A stretch of DNA of 59,990 nt from Anaerocolumna sp. (GCA_029239975.1 JARBTX010000015.1:1-59990), one strand, 5' to 3'; shown: positions 44,812 to 53,760, counted from the first letter of the stretch. Notes: generated by a model from the letters alone, not told the origin. Numbers and translations: made by a program.

Positions 44812-46164
44812 ATGGCAGACATAATTTGGTTTCATAAATATCGTATCATACATAAGCTTGGGCAAGGAGGGAGTGCTAGTGTTTATTTAGCAGAACATAT
44901 AAAATTAAAAACCCTTCGTGCGATTAAAGTCATACAAAAAGATAATATTCTACATAATCAATTGCTCAAAGAAGCATATATTCTAAAAAATCTCAAACAT
45001 TCGTGTATACCAATTATTTATGATTTTGAAGAGGACGCGCATAACTCTTATATCATAGAACAATACATTGATGGACAATCTCTAAAATTCTATCGACAAC
45101 AAAATCCACACATTTCAGAACATATAATTATAGATTATGCAATTCAGATTTGTGAGTTATTAGAATATTTATATTCCATAGACAATCCAATTCTTTACTT
45201 AGATTTAAAACCAGAGAATATTATTATATCAAATGGCGTAGTAAAACTTATTGATTTTGGTGCTTCTAGTTTAAAGAAAGATATCACAGAAAGAAGATAT
45301 TCATTAGGTACAAAAGGATATGCAGCACCTGAAATTTATAGTGGTCATACACCGGATGAACGGACTGATATTTATGGTATTGGTACTATTTTATATTTCA
45401 TGGCTGTAAACTGTGGATATGATGCAAAATCACAACTTCAAAATTCATTAACAAAGATTCCATATTCAAAAGCATTAAGAAATATAATGAGTCAATGTCT
45501 TCGTTTTTATCCTTGTTTTCGTTATCCCTCTATAAAAATACTAAAGAAAAAGTTATTAGAACTAAACCACAATAATCTCATTACCAAAAAATCAAGAGAA
45601 TCCGTCCGTATTGGAATAGCTGGTTCACAGCATCGAATTGGTACAACACATCTTTCTTTTCTAATTAATTCTTATTTATATCAAAATGGCTGCAAAGGGC
45701 TTTATATCGAAAAAAATCCAGCTGATTTAAGTCTATCCATTCCTACAAGATATCAGAGTATTAAGATAAAAAACAATGTATATCAATTATATCATCAAGA
45801 TATATTACCCAAACACATAACAGACATAACACTACTTAAAACATCCTATCAGTACCTAATTTATGATTATGGAATCCTAAGCGAAGATAGTATTGATGAA
45901 TTCTTGGATACAGATATTAAATTACTTGTTTGTGGAGGTAAAGAGTGGGAACTAGAATTTACCAAAGAAATACTTAAACAGTTACATGGATTCCAGGATA
46001 TAAAATATCTTTTTAACTTTATGGACGGCAGTCAATTCAAAGTAGTTATAAGGCAAATGAGAAATTTATTATGTTATCGAGTTCCTTATGAGCCAAATCC
46101 GTTTCAATGGAAAGATAATAAACATACAAAGGAATTCATAGAGTTAATACTACACAGCCATTAG
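44812..46164 (+). CDS. Ser/Thr protein kinase fused to a degenerate MinD/ParA-like P-loop domain
   Basis: A 450-residue fusion without membrane spans. Residues 10-255 are a Hanks-type kinase: glycine loop LGQGGSASVY, Lys39 in RAIKV, catalytic Asp131 in YLDLKPENI (His-Arg of the HRD motif replaced by Tyr-Leu), Asp148 of DFG, and GTKGYAAPE. Residues 265-445 start with VRIGIAGSQHRIGTTHLSFLIN, a MinD/CpaE-like nucleotide-site region. There the Walker A lysines are missing (G-S-Q-H-R-I-G-T-T-H). YLIYDYG and LLVCGGKEWE follow in the positions of strands of that fold. The next gene encodes a second protein of the same P-loop kind. AAAGGAG precedes ATG. Confidence 0.85.
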   Translation: MADIIWFHKYRIIHKLGQGGSASVYLAEHIKLKTLRAIKVIQKDNILHNQLLKEAYILKNLKHSCIPIIYDFEEDAHNSYIIEQYIDGQSLKFYRQQNPHISEHIIIDYAIQICELLEYLYSIDNPILYLDLKPENIIISNGVVKLIDFGASSLKKDITERRYSLGTKGYAAPEIYSGHTPDERTDIYGIGTILYFMAVNCGYDAKSQLQNSLTKIPYSKALRNIMSQCLRFYPCFRYPSIKILKKKLLELNHNNLITKKSRESVRIGIAGSQHRIGTTHLSFLINSYLYQNGCKGLYIEKNPADLSLSIPTRYQSIKIKNNVYQLYHQDILPKHITDITLLKTSYQYLIYDYGILSEDSIDEFLDTDIKLLVCGGKEWELEFTKEILKQLHGFQDIKYLFNFMDGSQFKVVIRQMRNLLCYRVPYEPNPFQWKDNKHTKEFIELILHSH

Positions 46165-46176
46165 TTTAAGGGAGTA

Positions 46177-46253
46177 GTGTGAAAAATAATGATTTTTTAC
46201 ACGGTGAATTTGTGCTGACGCCCAAATTCATGGTTTTTAGACAGCATGGAGGG
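46177..46253 (+). promoter_or_regulatory. Structured leader element, copy 1
   Basis: An 11-bp hairpin (46177-46187 with 46192-46202, loop AATG) is followed by an 8-bp hairpin (46205-46212 with 46223-46230) whose loop is TGCTGACGCC. The loop bases TGCTG (46213-46217) can pair with CAGCA (46242-46246), one base ahead of the GGAGGG Shine-Dalgarno (46248-46253). The 85 nt from 46177 to the start codon are identical to 59135-59219 apart from six bases. A GTG (46179) after GGGAG could also start a 33-codon leader peptide that overlaps the next gene. Confidence 0.7.
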
Positions 46254-46258
46254 TTATT

Positions 46259-46885
46259 ATGCTTAAAACACCAATCTTAAAAAGAAATTTAATATATGAA
46301 ACTTATCAAGGAAAATTAATAATTGGAGTTATGGGAACTCACAAAGGTGTAGGGGTTACCCATTCTTGTATATTACTTGCCAATTATTTAGGACGATGCT
46401 TAGGGAAAAAAACAGCACTCATTGAATGTTACCCACAAAATGATTTTAAGTTTATTGAAGATGAATTAGTAAGTAATGATAATAATATGAAAGAATCAAA
46501 AAGCTTTGAACTACACAAAGTTACTTACTATAAAAGTATTAAAAGTAGGGAGATATCTGAAATAATAGGTGATGACTACGATTGTGTGGTGTTAGATTTA
46601 GGCTGCGACCTAATAAATGGTAAGTATGAATTTTTAAGGTGTGATAAGAAACTGGTAATAAGCAGTATGATTCCATGGAAGTTACATGAATTAGACAAGT
46701 TTGTTATGAATAATGAACATATCAAAAATAGCTATCAGTGGATATACCTGATTCCCTTTGGCAGTAAAAAAGATATAAATATTATTAAGAAAGATTTTAA
46801 TTTGAAAGTTAACCAAATACCTTGTGAACCGGATCCATTTATAATTTCAAGTTCTGTAATACAACTATTTCAAACAGTAATATGA
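46259..46885 (+). CDS. MinD/ParA/CpaE-like P-loop protein lacking the Walker lysine
   Basis: A 208-residue protein. LIIGVMGTHKGVGVTHSCILLANYLG occupies the place of the deviant Walker A (G26-S36) but has V-T-H where ParA and MinD have G-K-T/S. The signature lysine of the ParA type is present (H-K-G-V-G). KTALIECYPQNDF and CVVLDLG match strands 2 and 3 with the Walker A' and B aspartates. The C-terminal DPF is shared with the tail of the kinase fusion (CEPDPF, YEPNPF). It probably partners the kinase upstream. Its start codon is served by the leader element at 46177-46253. Confidence 0.78.
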   Translation: MLKTPILKRNLIYETYQGKLIIGVMGTHKGVGVTHSCILLANYLGRCLGKKTALIECYPQNDFKFIEDELVSNDNNMKESKSFELHKVTYYKSIKSREISEIIGDDYDCVVLDLGCDLINGKYEFLRCDKKLVISSMIPWKLHELDKFVMNNEHIKNSYQWIYLIPFGSKKDINIIKKDFNLKVNQIPCEPDPFIISSSVIQLFQTVI

Positions 46886-47489
46886 AGGTAATAGTAATAT
46901 TAGAATTGAAAGAACATAAATAGAAAAAAGTGTATAACATATCACAAATTAGACCTTCTTATTCTAAAGTTTTAGTATAGTAAAAAGAAGTATCAAGTAT
47001 CAAACTATCCATATTATTAATAAGAATAAAAAATTGTACTCATTAACCATCCCAAAGAGGAGCTTTTATTCATCAAGTTAAAGCACCAAAGTCACTTTAA
47101 AGTCAACTTTTTATATTCAATTAATTTCTATTATTAAAAACTTGAATGAAATAATTCAGGTTGGGTAAAGTTATATACCATATTGTGTCAGGCTATATCA
47201 ATTCGTATCCTCAAACCTAAAGTATAGCATATAAATAATATAACTAACATTATCTAACTAGTATTTAATAAGGAAGACCATGAATTATTTTAAACAAATC
47301 CTTCATATGCTTGGGGATTACCTAATTGTGGGTAATCCCTATTATAATGATGAAATATTTATAAAAAAGTCGATTTATATAATGACGATATTCGCTTTCA
47401 ATGCTATAATAAGGGTTAAAGGTGAAAATAGTCAATTTTTAAACTTTTGATTTTAAAATTGGCTATGAAGTATAAAATAGGAGGGAAAT
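46886..47489. other. 604-base noncoding stretch
   Basis: AT-rich sequence with no coding region above background on either strand. It contains AAAGTCACTTTAAAGTCAACTT near 47087-47110 as an imperfect direct repeat and a hairpin GGGGATTACC (47313-47322) with GGTAATCCCT (47331-47340) lacking a T run. The promoter for the next gene is at 47382-47410, leaving about 490 bases unexplained. Confidence 0.6.
47382..47410 (+). promoter_or_regulatory. Likely sigma-A promoter of the GH18 gene
   Basis: ATGACG (47382-47387), a 17-base spacer and TATAAT (47405-47410), 79 bases ahead of the start at 47490. Confidence 0.65.
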
Positions 47490-49196
47490 ATGGATAGAAA
47501 AACGAGACAAGCAGTTATAGGTACAACGATTGCATTATTAGCTATCATAATTGTTGTTGCAGCTGCTATCATTAAAAAATTTACACCTAGCAACGAAGTT
47601 ATGGAGTTGACCGAATATTATAAAATAGAAGATAATGAAGTATTAACTATAATGCAGGATAGTATATATGAAAAGAAAGCGTTGCTAGAAGATGGAACAG
47701 TATATTTAGATTATGAAACTGTGAATGAGAAATTTAATAAACGCTTTTACCTAGATACCAATGAGAATATTTTAACTTATACAACACCTACGGAAGTAAT
47801 AAAAGCGGAAGTAGGAAGTAATGAATATTATGTAAATAAGAGTAAAAATAAAGTAAATTATGATATATTGAAAATCAAAGGTGATCAGGTATATGTTGCT
47901 ATTGATTTTGTGAAACAATATTCTGATATGCGATATGTTCAGTATTCAGATCCAAATCGTATTGTAATTCAATATAATTGGGGCGATTATTTATTTACAA
48001 ATGTAAAAAAACCAACAGAGCTCAGAGTTGAACCAAGTATTAAAAGTGATATTTTAGTGGAATTAACAAAAGATCAATTGCTAATGTATATCGATACCAG
48101 TGAAGTGGTTAAGGGTGGGTTTAGCAAGGTCATGACAGAAGATGGTGTTATTGGTTATGTAAAAAATAAATTTATAGTGGAATCCTATTATGATACTGTA
48201 AAAAGTGACTATACCGCACCAGAATATACCCACATTACAAAAGACCAAAAGGTTAATTTGGTATGGCATCAGGTAACTAATAATTCTGCTAATAATAATG
48301 TGTTAAATCTGCTTGAAAAAACCAAGGGAGTTACTGCAATTTCACCAACGTGGTTTAAAGTTAGCAGTAATGAAGGTTCAATAGAATCCTTAGCAGATGA
48401 AACATATGTGGAACGTGTGCATTCAGTAGGTGTCGAGGTATGGGCATTAATCGATGATTTTAGTACGGATGTTAATATGTATGAATTATTATCCTACACG
48501 TCAAGAAGAGAGAAATTAATCAACGAATTAATAGCAGAATCCATTAAATATAATTTAGATGGTATTAACATTGACTTTGAGAATATTTCCTTAGAAACAG
48601 GAATTCATTATATTCAATTTATACGTGAATTATCAGTAAAATGCAGAAGCAACGGAATTATTTTATCGATAGATAATTATGTTCCATCTGATTTTACTGC
48701 TTATTTTGATAAAGAAGAACAAGGTGTTGTTGCAGATTATGTTGTAATTATGGCATACGATGAACATCATGCAGGTTCTGAAGTGAGTGGATCAGTATCT
48801 TCCATTAATTTTGTTAAAAATGCTATTGATAATACATTAACCATGGTACCAAAAGAAAGAGTGATTATCGCCATACCTTTTTATACAAGATTATGGAAAG
48901 AAGCAGCAGATGCCAATGGAACGATTACAGTATCATCAGAAGCTTACAGTATGACCAATGCACAAAATCTATTAAAGGATCATGGAGTAACACCAGAATG
49001 GGATGAAGAAACAGCGCAATATTATGGTCAATATGAAAGTGATGGAGCTACTTTTAAGATGTGGTTAGAAGAGGAAGAATCCATTGAAGCAAAAATGAAA
49101 TTGATTGATCAATCCGATGTAGCGGGTGTGGCTTCTTGGAAATTAGGACTAGAAAAAGAAGATATCTGGAACGTAATTATGAAATACGTGAATTAA
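47490..49196 (+). CDS. Membrane-anchored SH3 / glycoside hydrolase family 18 protein
   Basis: A 568-residue protein. An N-terminal anchor (about 8-30) is followed by a copper-amine-oxidase-like N-terminal region (about 40-165) and an SH3b domain (about 170-235: TELRVEPSIKSDILVEL, DGVIGYVKNKFI). A GH18 barrel (about 250-568) follows, with catalytic motif DGINIDFEN; the D-x-x-D-x-D-x-E pattern has Asn in the second Asp position, as in the YaaH/SleL-type peptidoglycan enzymes. VADYVVIMAYDEH supplies the conserved Tyr. It acts at the cell surface, likely on N-acetylglucosamine bonds of peptidoglycan or spore cortex. An amidase gene follows. Confidence 0.88.
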   Translation: MDRKTRQAVIGTTIALLAIIIVVAAAIIKKFTPSNEVMELTEYYKIEDNEVLTIMQDSIYEKKALLEDGTVYLDYETVNEKFNKRFYLDTNENILTYTTPTEVIKAEVGSNEYYVNKSKNKVNYDILKIKGDQVYVAIDFVKQYSDMRYVQYSDPNRIVIQYNWGDYLFTNVKKPTELRVEPSIKSDILVELTKDQLLMYIDTSEVVKGGFSKVMTEDGVIGYVKNKFIVESYYDTVKSDYTAPEYTHITKDQKVNLVWHQVTNNSANNNVLNLLEKTKGVTAISPTWFKVSSNEGSIESLADETYVERVHSVGVEVWALIDDFSTDVNMYELLSYTSRREKLINELIAESIKYNLDGINIDFENISLETGIHYIQFIRELSVKCRSNGIILSIDNYVPSDFTAYFDKEEQGVVADYVVIMAYDEHHAGSEVSGSVSSINFVKNAIDNTLTMVPKERVIIAIPFYTRLWKEAADANGTITVSSEAYSMTNAQNLLKDHGVTPEWDEETAQYYGQYESDGATFKMWLEEEESIEAKMKLIDQSDVAGVASWKLGLEKEDIWNVIMKYVN

Positions 49197-49299
49197 TATT
49201 TTATTTGCAAAAAAACAGAAAGTATCAATATTACAACATAATTCATAGCAGGAGAACTTATTTCATAGAATATACTAATAAGATTAATTGGTAGGTTCT

Positions 49300-50037
49300 A
49301 TGGATAATAAGTTTTCACACTTAAAAAATTATTTACATGTGTTGTTCTTTGCTTTGGTTTGTTGTTCTGTATTTTTTTTAGCAGATCCATCTATATCAGT
49401 AATGCATTTGTCTGATTCCATATCTAATGTGAGTAAAGATAAAGTTACTGTTGTAATTGATGCAGGGCATGGTGGTCGAGATCCAGGAAAAGTTGGAGTA
49501 AATGGTGCATTAGAAAAAGATATTAATCTGAGTATAGCCATCAAACTTAAAAAACTATTAGAAGAAAATGACTATAATGTTATTATGATTAGAGATGATG
49601 ATATAGGCTTATATTCAGATAGTGACTCTAACAAAAAAGCTGCAGATATGAGAAAGCGTGTTGAAATTATTAATAATAGTAATGCCTTACTTGCAATTAG
49701 TATACATCAGAATAGTTTTACCCAGGAAAGCATAAAGGGAGCTCAAGTTTTTTATTATTCTGGATCACCAGATGGTAAGAAATATGCTGAAATAATGCAA
49801 CAGCAGATTAAGGAATATATAAAAGATGAGAATAAACGACAAGCAAAATCCAACGACAGTTATTACATGCTAAAGAAAACCAGTTGTCCTATTGTTATTG
49901 TGGAATGTGGCTATTTATCAAATCAAACAGAAGCTTCATTATTAATTGATGATGCATACCAAGAAAAAATGGCATGGGCAATACATCTTGGACTAATTAA
50001 TTATGTAAAAGAATACACGACAAAAACTGGTAAATAA
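49300..50037 (+). CDS. N-acetylmuramoyl-L-alanine amidase (CwlD-like)
   Basis: A 245-residue amidase_3 enzyme. An N-terminal anchor (VLFFALVCCSVFFLADPSI) precedes the catalytic domain with zinc ligands in VIDAGHGGRDPG (His), EKDINLS (Glu) and LAISIHQNS (His), and the catalytic Glu in IVIVECGYLSN. CwlD makes muramic-lactam in spore cortex, and the length and anchor fit that group. A start at 49288 (TTG) is possible; ATG at 49300 with AGGT upstream is preferred. Together with the GH18 protein it forms a wall-remodelling pair. Confidence 0.9.
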   Translation: MDNKFSHLKNYLHVLFFALVCCSVFFLADPSISVMHLSDSISNVSKDKVTVVIDAGHGGRDPGKVGVNGALEKDINLSIAIKLKKLLEENDYNVIMIRDDDIGLYSDSDSNKKAADMRKRVEIINNSNALLAISIHQNSFTQESIKGAQVFYYSGSPDGKKYAEIMQQQIKEYIKDENKRQAKSNDSYYMLKKTSCPIVIVECGYLSNQTEASLLIDDAYQEKMAWAIHLGLINYVKEYTTKTGK

Positions 50038-50169
50038 TAATGATAACGGAATTTAATACAATTTATGTGGAAATACACGGATTATAGTGTTATAATAGCT
50101 TGATATAATATTGTATCAATGCTAAAAAAGCTTAACTTATGAATTATATAAGTACAGATAGGAAGAAAA

Positions 50170-51225
50170 ATGGAAACAAAGATTATAACGATAGATAGTA
50201 ACCATATAGATAATAATCAGCTTATGTCTGCTGTACAAATACTACATAATGGTGGGTTAGTAGCATTTCCTACAGAAACAGTATATGGCTTAGGTGCAGA
50301 TGGATTAAACCCAGAAGCGTCAAAGAAAATATATTCAGCTAAAGGACGACCATCAGATAATCCGTTAATCATTCATATTGCAGATTTTGAAGCATTAGAT
50401 AAATTAACAAAGGATTGTTCCACTTATGGTCGTAAGTTAGCTGAAGCTTTTTGGCCAGGTCCTTTAACTTTAATATTAAATAAAAGTGAACTAGTTCCTT
50501 TCAGTACAACAGGAGGACTTGACACTGTAGCTGTTAGAATGCCATCTCATCCTATTGCATTTGAGTTAATACGTAAGTCTGGTATTTACATTGCTGCACC
50601 TAGTGCTAATGTATCTGGCAGACCAAGTCCAACAAAAGCAGAACATGTGATAGAAGATATGAACGGAGTTATCGATATGATAATTGATGGTGGAAAGGTT
50701 GACATTGGCTTAGAATCTACGATTGTTGATGTAACTGGAGATATACCAATTATCTTGAGACCAGGTTTTATTACCATTGATATGTTAGAGCAAGTTGTAG
50801 GTCATGTAGAATATGATAAAGCAATATTATCGAAAGAAAAAAATCCTGATATTAAGCCAAAAGCGCCGGGAATGAAATATAAACATTATGCACCGAAAGG
50901 TGAACTAACGATTTACGAAGGTAATAGTGATTCTGTCATTCATGCAATTAAAAATGCAGCTACTAGGAAATTATCCGAAGGTTATAAAGTTGGAATTATT
51001 GCTACAGATGAGACAATAGAATTCTATCCTAAAGATATTGTTAAAACCATTGGTACAAGAAAAGATGAAGTAACCATAGCACGTGGGTTATTTGAAATTT
51101 TAAGAGATTTTGATACAGATGGAGCGGAATATATTTTTACAGAAAGTTTTGATAATAATCAACTAGGACAAGCCATTATGAATAGATTACTAAAAGCAGC
51201 TGGATATCATATCGAAAAGGTTTAA
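50170..51225 (+). CDS. Threonylcarbamoyl-AMP synthase, Sua5 form
   Basis: A 351-residue Sua5/YwlC protein. The YrdC domain (1-200) has GGLVAFPTETVYGLGADG, KGRPSDNPLIIHI, FWPGPLTLIL, VAVRMPSHPIA, SANVSGRPSPT and GLESTIVDVT. The linker RPGFITIDMLEQVVG and KAPGMKYKHYAPKGEL lead to the C-terminal Sua5 domain. It makes threonylcarbamoyl-AMP from threonine, bicarbonate and ATP for tRNA t6A37. AGGAAG lies ahead of the ATG. It is followed by ywlE-type phosphatase and rpiB genes, the same order as in Bacillus. Confidence 0.95.
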   Translation: METKIITIDSNHIDNNQLMSAVQILHNGGLVAFPTETVYGLGADGLNPEASKKIYSAKGRPSDNPLIIHIADFEALDKLTKDCSTYGRKLAEAFWPGPLTLILNKSELVPFSTTGGLDTVAVRMPSHPIAFELIRKSGIYIAAPSANVSGRPSPTKAEHVIEDMNGVIDMIIDGGKVDIGLESTIVDVTGDIPIILRPGFITIDMLEQVVGHVEYDKAILSKEKNPDIKPKAPGMKYKHYAPKGELTIYEGNSDSVIHAIKNAATRKLSEGYKVGIIATDETIEFYPKDIVKTIGTRKDEVTIARGLFEILRDFDTDGAEYIFTESFDNNQLGQAIMNRLLKAAGYHIEKV

Positions 51226-51272
51226 TATAGATTTAGGTTAGATAACCGAAACAATACTTGGAGGTTGTTAAT

Positions 51273-51731
51273 ATGATAAAATATGAAAAAATCATATTTG
51301 TTTGTACCGGTAATACTTGCAGAAGTCCAATGGCAGAAACTATATATAAAAGTTTAGAAACGAATAGTGATATAAAGGTCATGTCTAGAGGTTTGGTTGT
51401 TCTATTCTCAGAACCTTCTAATCCCAAAGCAGATACAGTATTAAAAAGTCATAATCTTGAATTAGAAGGTCATATTTCAAAAGGACTCAAAAATTCCGAT
51501 ATTGATGAGAATACATTGATACTTACTATGACTGAAAAACAGAAAAAGAATGTAATGGACAATTTCAACTATGCGGATAATGTATATACCATAAAAGAAT
51601 TTGTAGGTGAAAATGGCGATGTAACGGATCCGTATGGTGGAACGCTAATTGACTATGAGGAATGTTATGTTGAATTGGCAAGACTTGTGAAAAAAACAGT
51701 TTATAAGCTTAACGAGGAGGAAATATCATGA
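51273..51731 (+). CDS. Low-molecular-weight phosphatase, protein-arginine phosphatase (YwlE) type
   Basis: A 152-residue LMW-PTP. The P-loop CTGNTCRS gives nucleophile Cys11 and Arg17; Thr12 in second place is the residue that marks arginine phosphatases such as YwlE, where tyrosine phosphatases have Leu or Ile. The general acid lies in VTDPYGGT. It would remove phosphate from protein arginines marked by McsB. ATG at 51273 has GGAGG 8 bases ahead. It overlaps rpiB by four bases (ATGA). Confidence 0.88.
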   Translation: MIKYEKIIFVCTGNTCRSPMAETIYKSLETNSDIKVMSRGLVVLFSEPSNPKADTVLKSHNLELEGHISKGLKNSDIDENTLILTMTEKQKKNVMDNFNYADNVYTIKEFVGENGDVTDPYGGTLIDYEECYVELARLVKKTVYKLNEEEIS

Positions 51732-52156
51732 TAGCGATTGGTAGCGATCACGGTGGATACGAATTAAAACAAGAAATAATGGAACATTTAAAGGAAAGAA
51801 ATATAGAGTTTAAGGATTTTGGTTCATATACAAAAGAATCATGTGATTATCCAGTTTTTGCAAAGAAGGTTGCAGAAGCTGTTGTTAATAAAGAGTGTGA
51901 ATTAGGTATTTTAATCTGTGGAACTGGTATTGGAATATCAATTGCTGCTAATAAAATAAAAGGTGTTCGCGCAGCTTTATGTCATGATTGTTTTAGTGCG
52001 GAAGCTACAAAATCTCATAATGATGCAAATATTTTAGCTATGGGAGCAAGAGTAGTAGGGCCAGGATTAGCATTAAAAATAGTAGATACTTTCTTAGATA
52101 CTCCATTTTCTAATGATGAGAGACATATAAGACGTATTAATTTAATTGAAGATTAA
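51728..52156 (+). CDS. rpiB: Ribose-5-phosphate isomerase B
   Basis: A 142-residue RpiB/LacAB enzyme. Seen are IAIGSDHGGYELK (phosphate site), FGSYTKESCDYPVFAKKVA, GILICGTGIGISIAANKIKGVRAALCHD (with catalytic Cys in the I-C-G-T-G block) and HNDANILAMGARVVG. It interconverts ribose-5-phosphate and ribulose-5-phosphate. The start overlaps the stop of the phosphatase gene (ATGA) with GAGGAGG inside it, so translation is coupled. It is the last gene before the terminator ahead of the ATP synthase operon. Confidence 0.95.
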   Translation: MIAIGSDHGGYELKQEIMEHLKERNIEFKDFGSYTKESCDYPVFAKKVAEAVVNKECELGILICGTGIGISIAANKIKGVRAALCHDCFSAEATKSHNDANILAMGARVVGPGLALKIVDTFLDTPFSNDERHIRRINLIED

Positions 52157-52177
52157 TTTATAATAAATAAAATTAGT

Positions 52178-52232
52178 AAAACAGGCTAATTAAAATAACC
52201 TATATTAGGATTATTTTGATTAGCCTGTTTTT
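52178..52232 (+). terminator. Terminator after rpiB
   Basis: AAACAGGCTAAT plus TAAAATAA pairs with TTATTTT plus ATTAGCCTGTTT, about 20 bp with a few bulges, followed by TTTT. It separates rpiB from the ATP synthase operon. Confidence 0.9.
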
Positions 52233-52391
52233 TATTACACAAAAAACTTTTCTCAAACGTTAATAAATGTTAATTAATATCTCTTTTGCATATTTATTTC
52301 TTTTCTTGTTATCCTATAGTAATAGAAATGGGAGCGTTTGAGATTCGTTAGTAAAATAGCAAATAAAACTGTAAAAATAATAGGAGATATA

Positions 52392-52616
52392 ATGAAAAAG
52401 ATAATGGAAGGCATTGCTATGATAACACAATTAGGAATCACTATAATGGCACCAATATTTTTATGTGTGTATATAGGATTAAAAATAGATCAATGGCAAT
52501 CAACCTCCTATTGGTTTTTAATATTTTTATTTTTAGGTTTTATTACTGCTTTTCGTAATGCCTACTACCTTACAAAACGCTTTTATTCAGGAGAAAAACG
52601 AAAAGAAGATAAATAG
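52392..52616 (+). CDS. AtpZ/AtpI-family small membrane protein
   Basis: About 74 residues with two membrane spans (about 8-30 and 35-55): ITIMAPIFLCVYIGLKIDQW and FLIFLFLGFITAFRNAYYL. This is the pattern of the AtpZ/AtpQ-like proteins (PF09527) that stand first in many clostridial and other atp operons and are linked to Mg2+/Ca2+ transport or Fo assembly. ATG at 52392 has AGGAG seven bases ahead and is preferred; an in-frame TTG at 52338 would add 18 residues. It is the first gene of the atp operon. Confidence 0.75.
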   Translation: MKKIMEGIAMITQLGITIMAPIFLCVYIGLKIDQWQSTSYWFLIFLFLGFITAFRNAYYLTKRFYSGEKRKEDK

Positions 52617-52637
52617 AAAGGGTTGTGTGAATAGCAT

Positions 52638-53042
52638 ATGCAAGAAAAACAAATTAATGAAACATTTAAAGACCTTGAGATAGGAATTGCATGTTATGGA
52701 GTAATATATGTAATACTAGGCATCATTATTGCTCCGAATAAATTACCCTTTTTATTTGGTGCTCTTCTCGGATTAGTAATTGCTTATCTTTTATCAATTC
52801 ATTTATATGTAACGATTCATAAGTCTGTGGAGATGGATGAAAAAAGAGCTACAAATTATACAAGAGCAATGGCAGGAGTGCGAATTACAATTATGATAGT
52901 AGCTATTGTATTAGCTCTTACCTTTCCAGATATTTTTAATTCAATTGCAGTTTTACTTGGTATTTTAGGATTAAAAATTGCAGCTTATATTGAGCCAATT
53001 ATCAGTAATATTTTGAATAAAAACTTAAGAAAAGGAAGGTGA
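52638..53042 (+). CDS. atpI: ATP synthase subunit I
   Basis: A 134-residue protein with four hydrophobic spans: IACYGVIYVILGIIIA, FLFGALLGLVIAYLLSIHL, ITIMIVAIVLALTFPD and SIAVLLGILGLKIAAYI. This fits AtpI (family PF03899), which assists c-ring assembly in Na+ and H+ enzymes. It lies between the AtpZ-like gene and atpB, the normal place for atpI. AAAGGG lies ahead of the ATG. Confidence 0.85.
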   Translation: MQEKQINETFKDLEIGIACYGVIYVILGIIIAPNKLPFLFGALLGLVIAYLLSIHLYVTIHKSVEMDEKRATNYTRAMAGVRITIMIVAIVLALTFPDIFNSIAVLLGILGLKIAAYIEPIISNILNKNLRKGR

Positions 53043-53046
53043 GAAA

Positions 53047-53760
53047 TTGGAAACAAAAGAAGTAGGTTTTGGTATTAATGGGTTATATCAATATGAACTC
53101 TTTGGCCAAAAGTTATGGATTACTACCACACATGTATGCTTGTTCATCATTATCCTAACTATAATCATTTTAGCAATTGTTGCAAATAGAGTGATTAAAA
53201 AAGCAGATCCACTAAAACCACCTGGGCATTTTCAAAATATAGTAGAAACATTAATAGAGAGCGTAGATGGCTTGACAAGATCTAATATGGGTGTAAAACA
53301 TGGATTAAAATTCTCTAATTATATTGGAACTCTTCTTTTATTTATTTTCTTATCAAATATATCTGGTTTATTTGGATTAAGACCACCTACAGCGGATTAT
53401 GGAACTACGCTTGCTCTTGGAGTTATGACGTTTATTTTAATTCATTACAATGGATTTAAGTACCAGAAATTAGGTCACTTAACCGGTCTATTTAAACCCC
53501 TTATACTTGCACCAATTAATATCATAGGTGAATTGGCTACGCCAATATCCTTATCACTAAGGTTATTTGGTAATATTATGTCAGGTACAGTAATGTTAGG
53601 GTTAATTTATGGGTTATTGCCAAAGTTTATATTACTGATTTGGCCAGCAGCACTTCATGCATACTTTGATGTATTTTCAGGTGCGATTCAAACGTATGTA
53701 TTCTGTATGTTAACTATGGTATTTATCGCAAATCAATTTGATGGTGATGAAACAGCATAA
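53047..53760 (+). CDS. atpB: ATP synthase Fo subunit a
   Basis: A 237-residue integral membrane protein. The stator helix ELATPISLSLRLFGNIMSG holds the essential Arg, and YFDVFSGAIQTYVFCMLTMVFIA forms the last span. It forms the two ion half-channels against the c ring. It starts with TTG at 53047, with GGAAGGTGAG ahead and five bases after atpI. The length is normal for the clostridial form. Confidence 0.95.
   Translation: METKEVGFGINGLYQYELFGQKLWITTTHVCLFIIILTIIILAIVANRVIKKADPLKPPGHFQNIVETLIESVDGLTRSNMGVKHGLKFSNYIGTLLLFIFLSNISGLFGLRPPTADYGTTLALGVMTFILIHYNGFKYQKLGHLTGLFKPLILAPINIIGELATPISLSLRLFGNIMSGTVMLGLIYGLLPKFILLIWPAALHAYFDVFSGAIQTYVFCMLTMVFIANQFDGDETA

Noticed and set aside
47313..47340. 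Hairpin GGGGATTACC/GGTAATCCCT as terminator
   Set aside because: Good stem but followed by ATTATAATGA without a T run, and no gene ends nearby.
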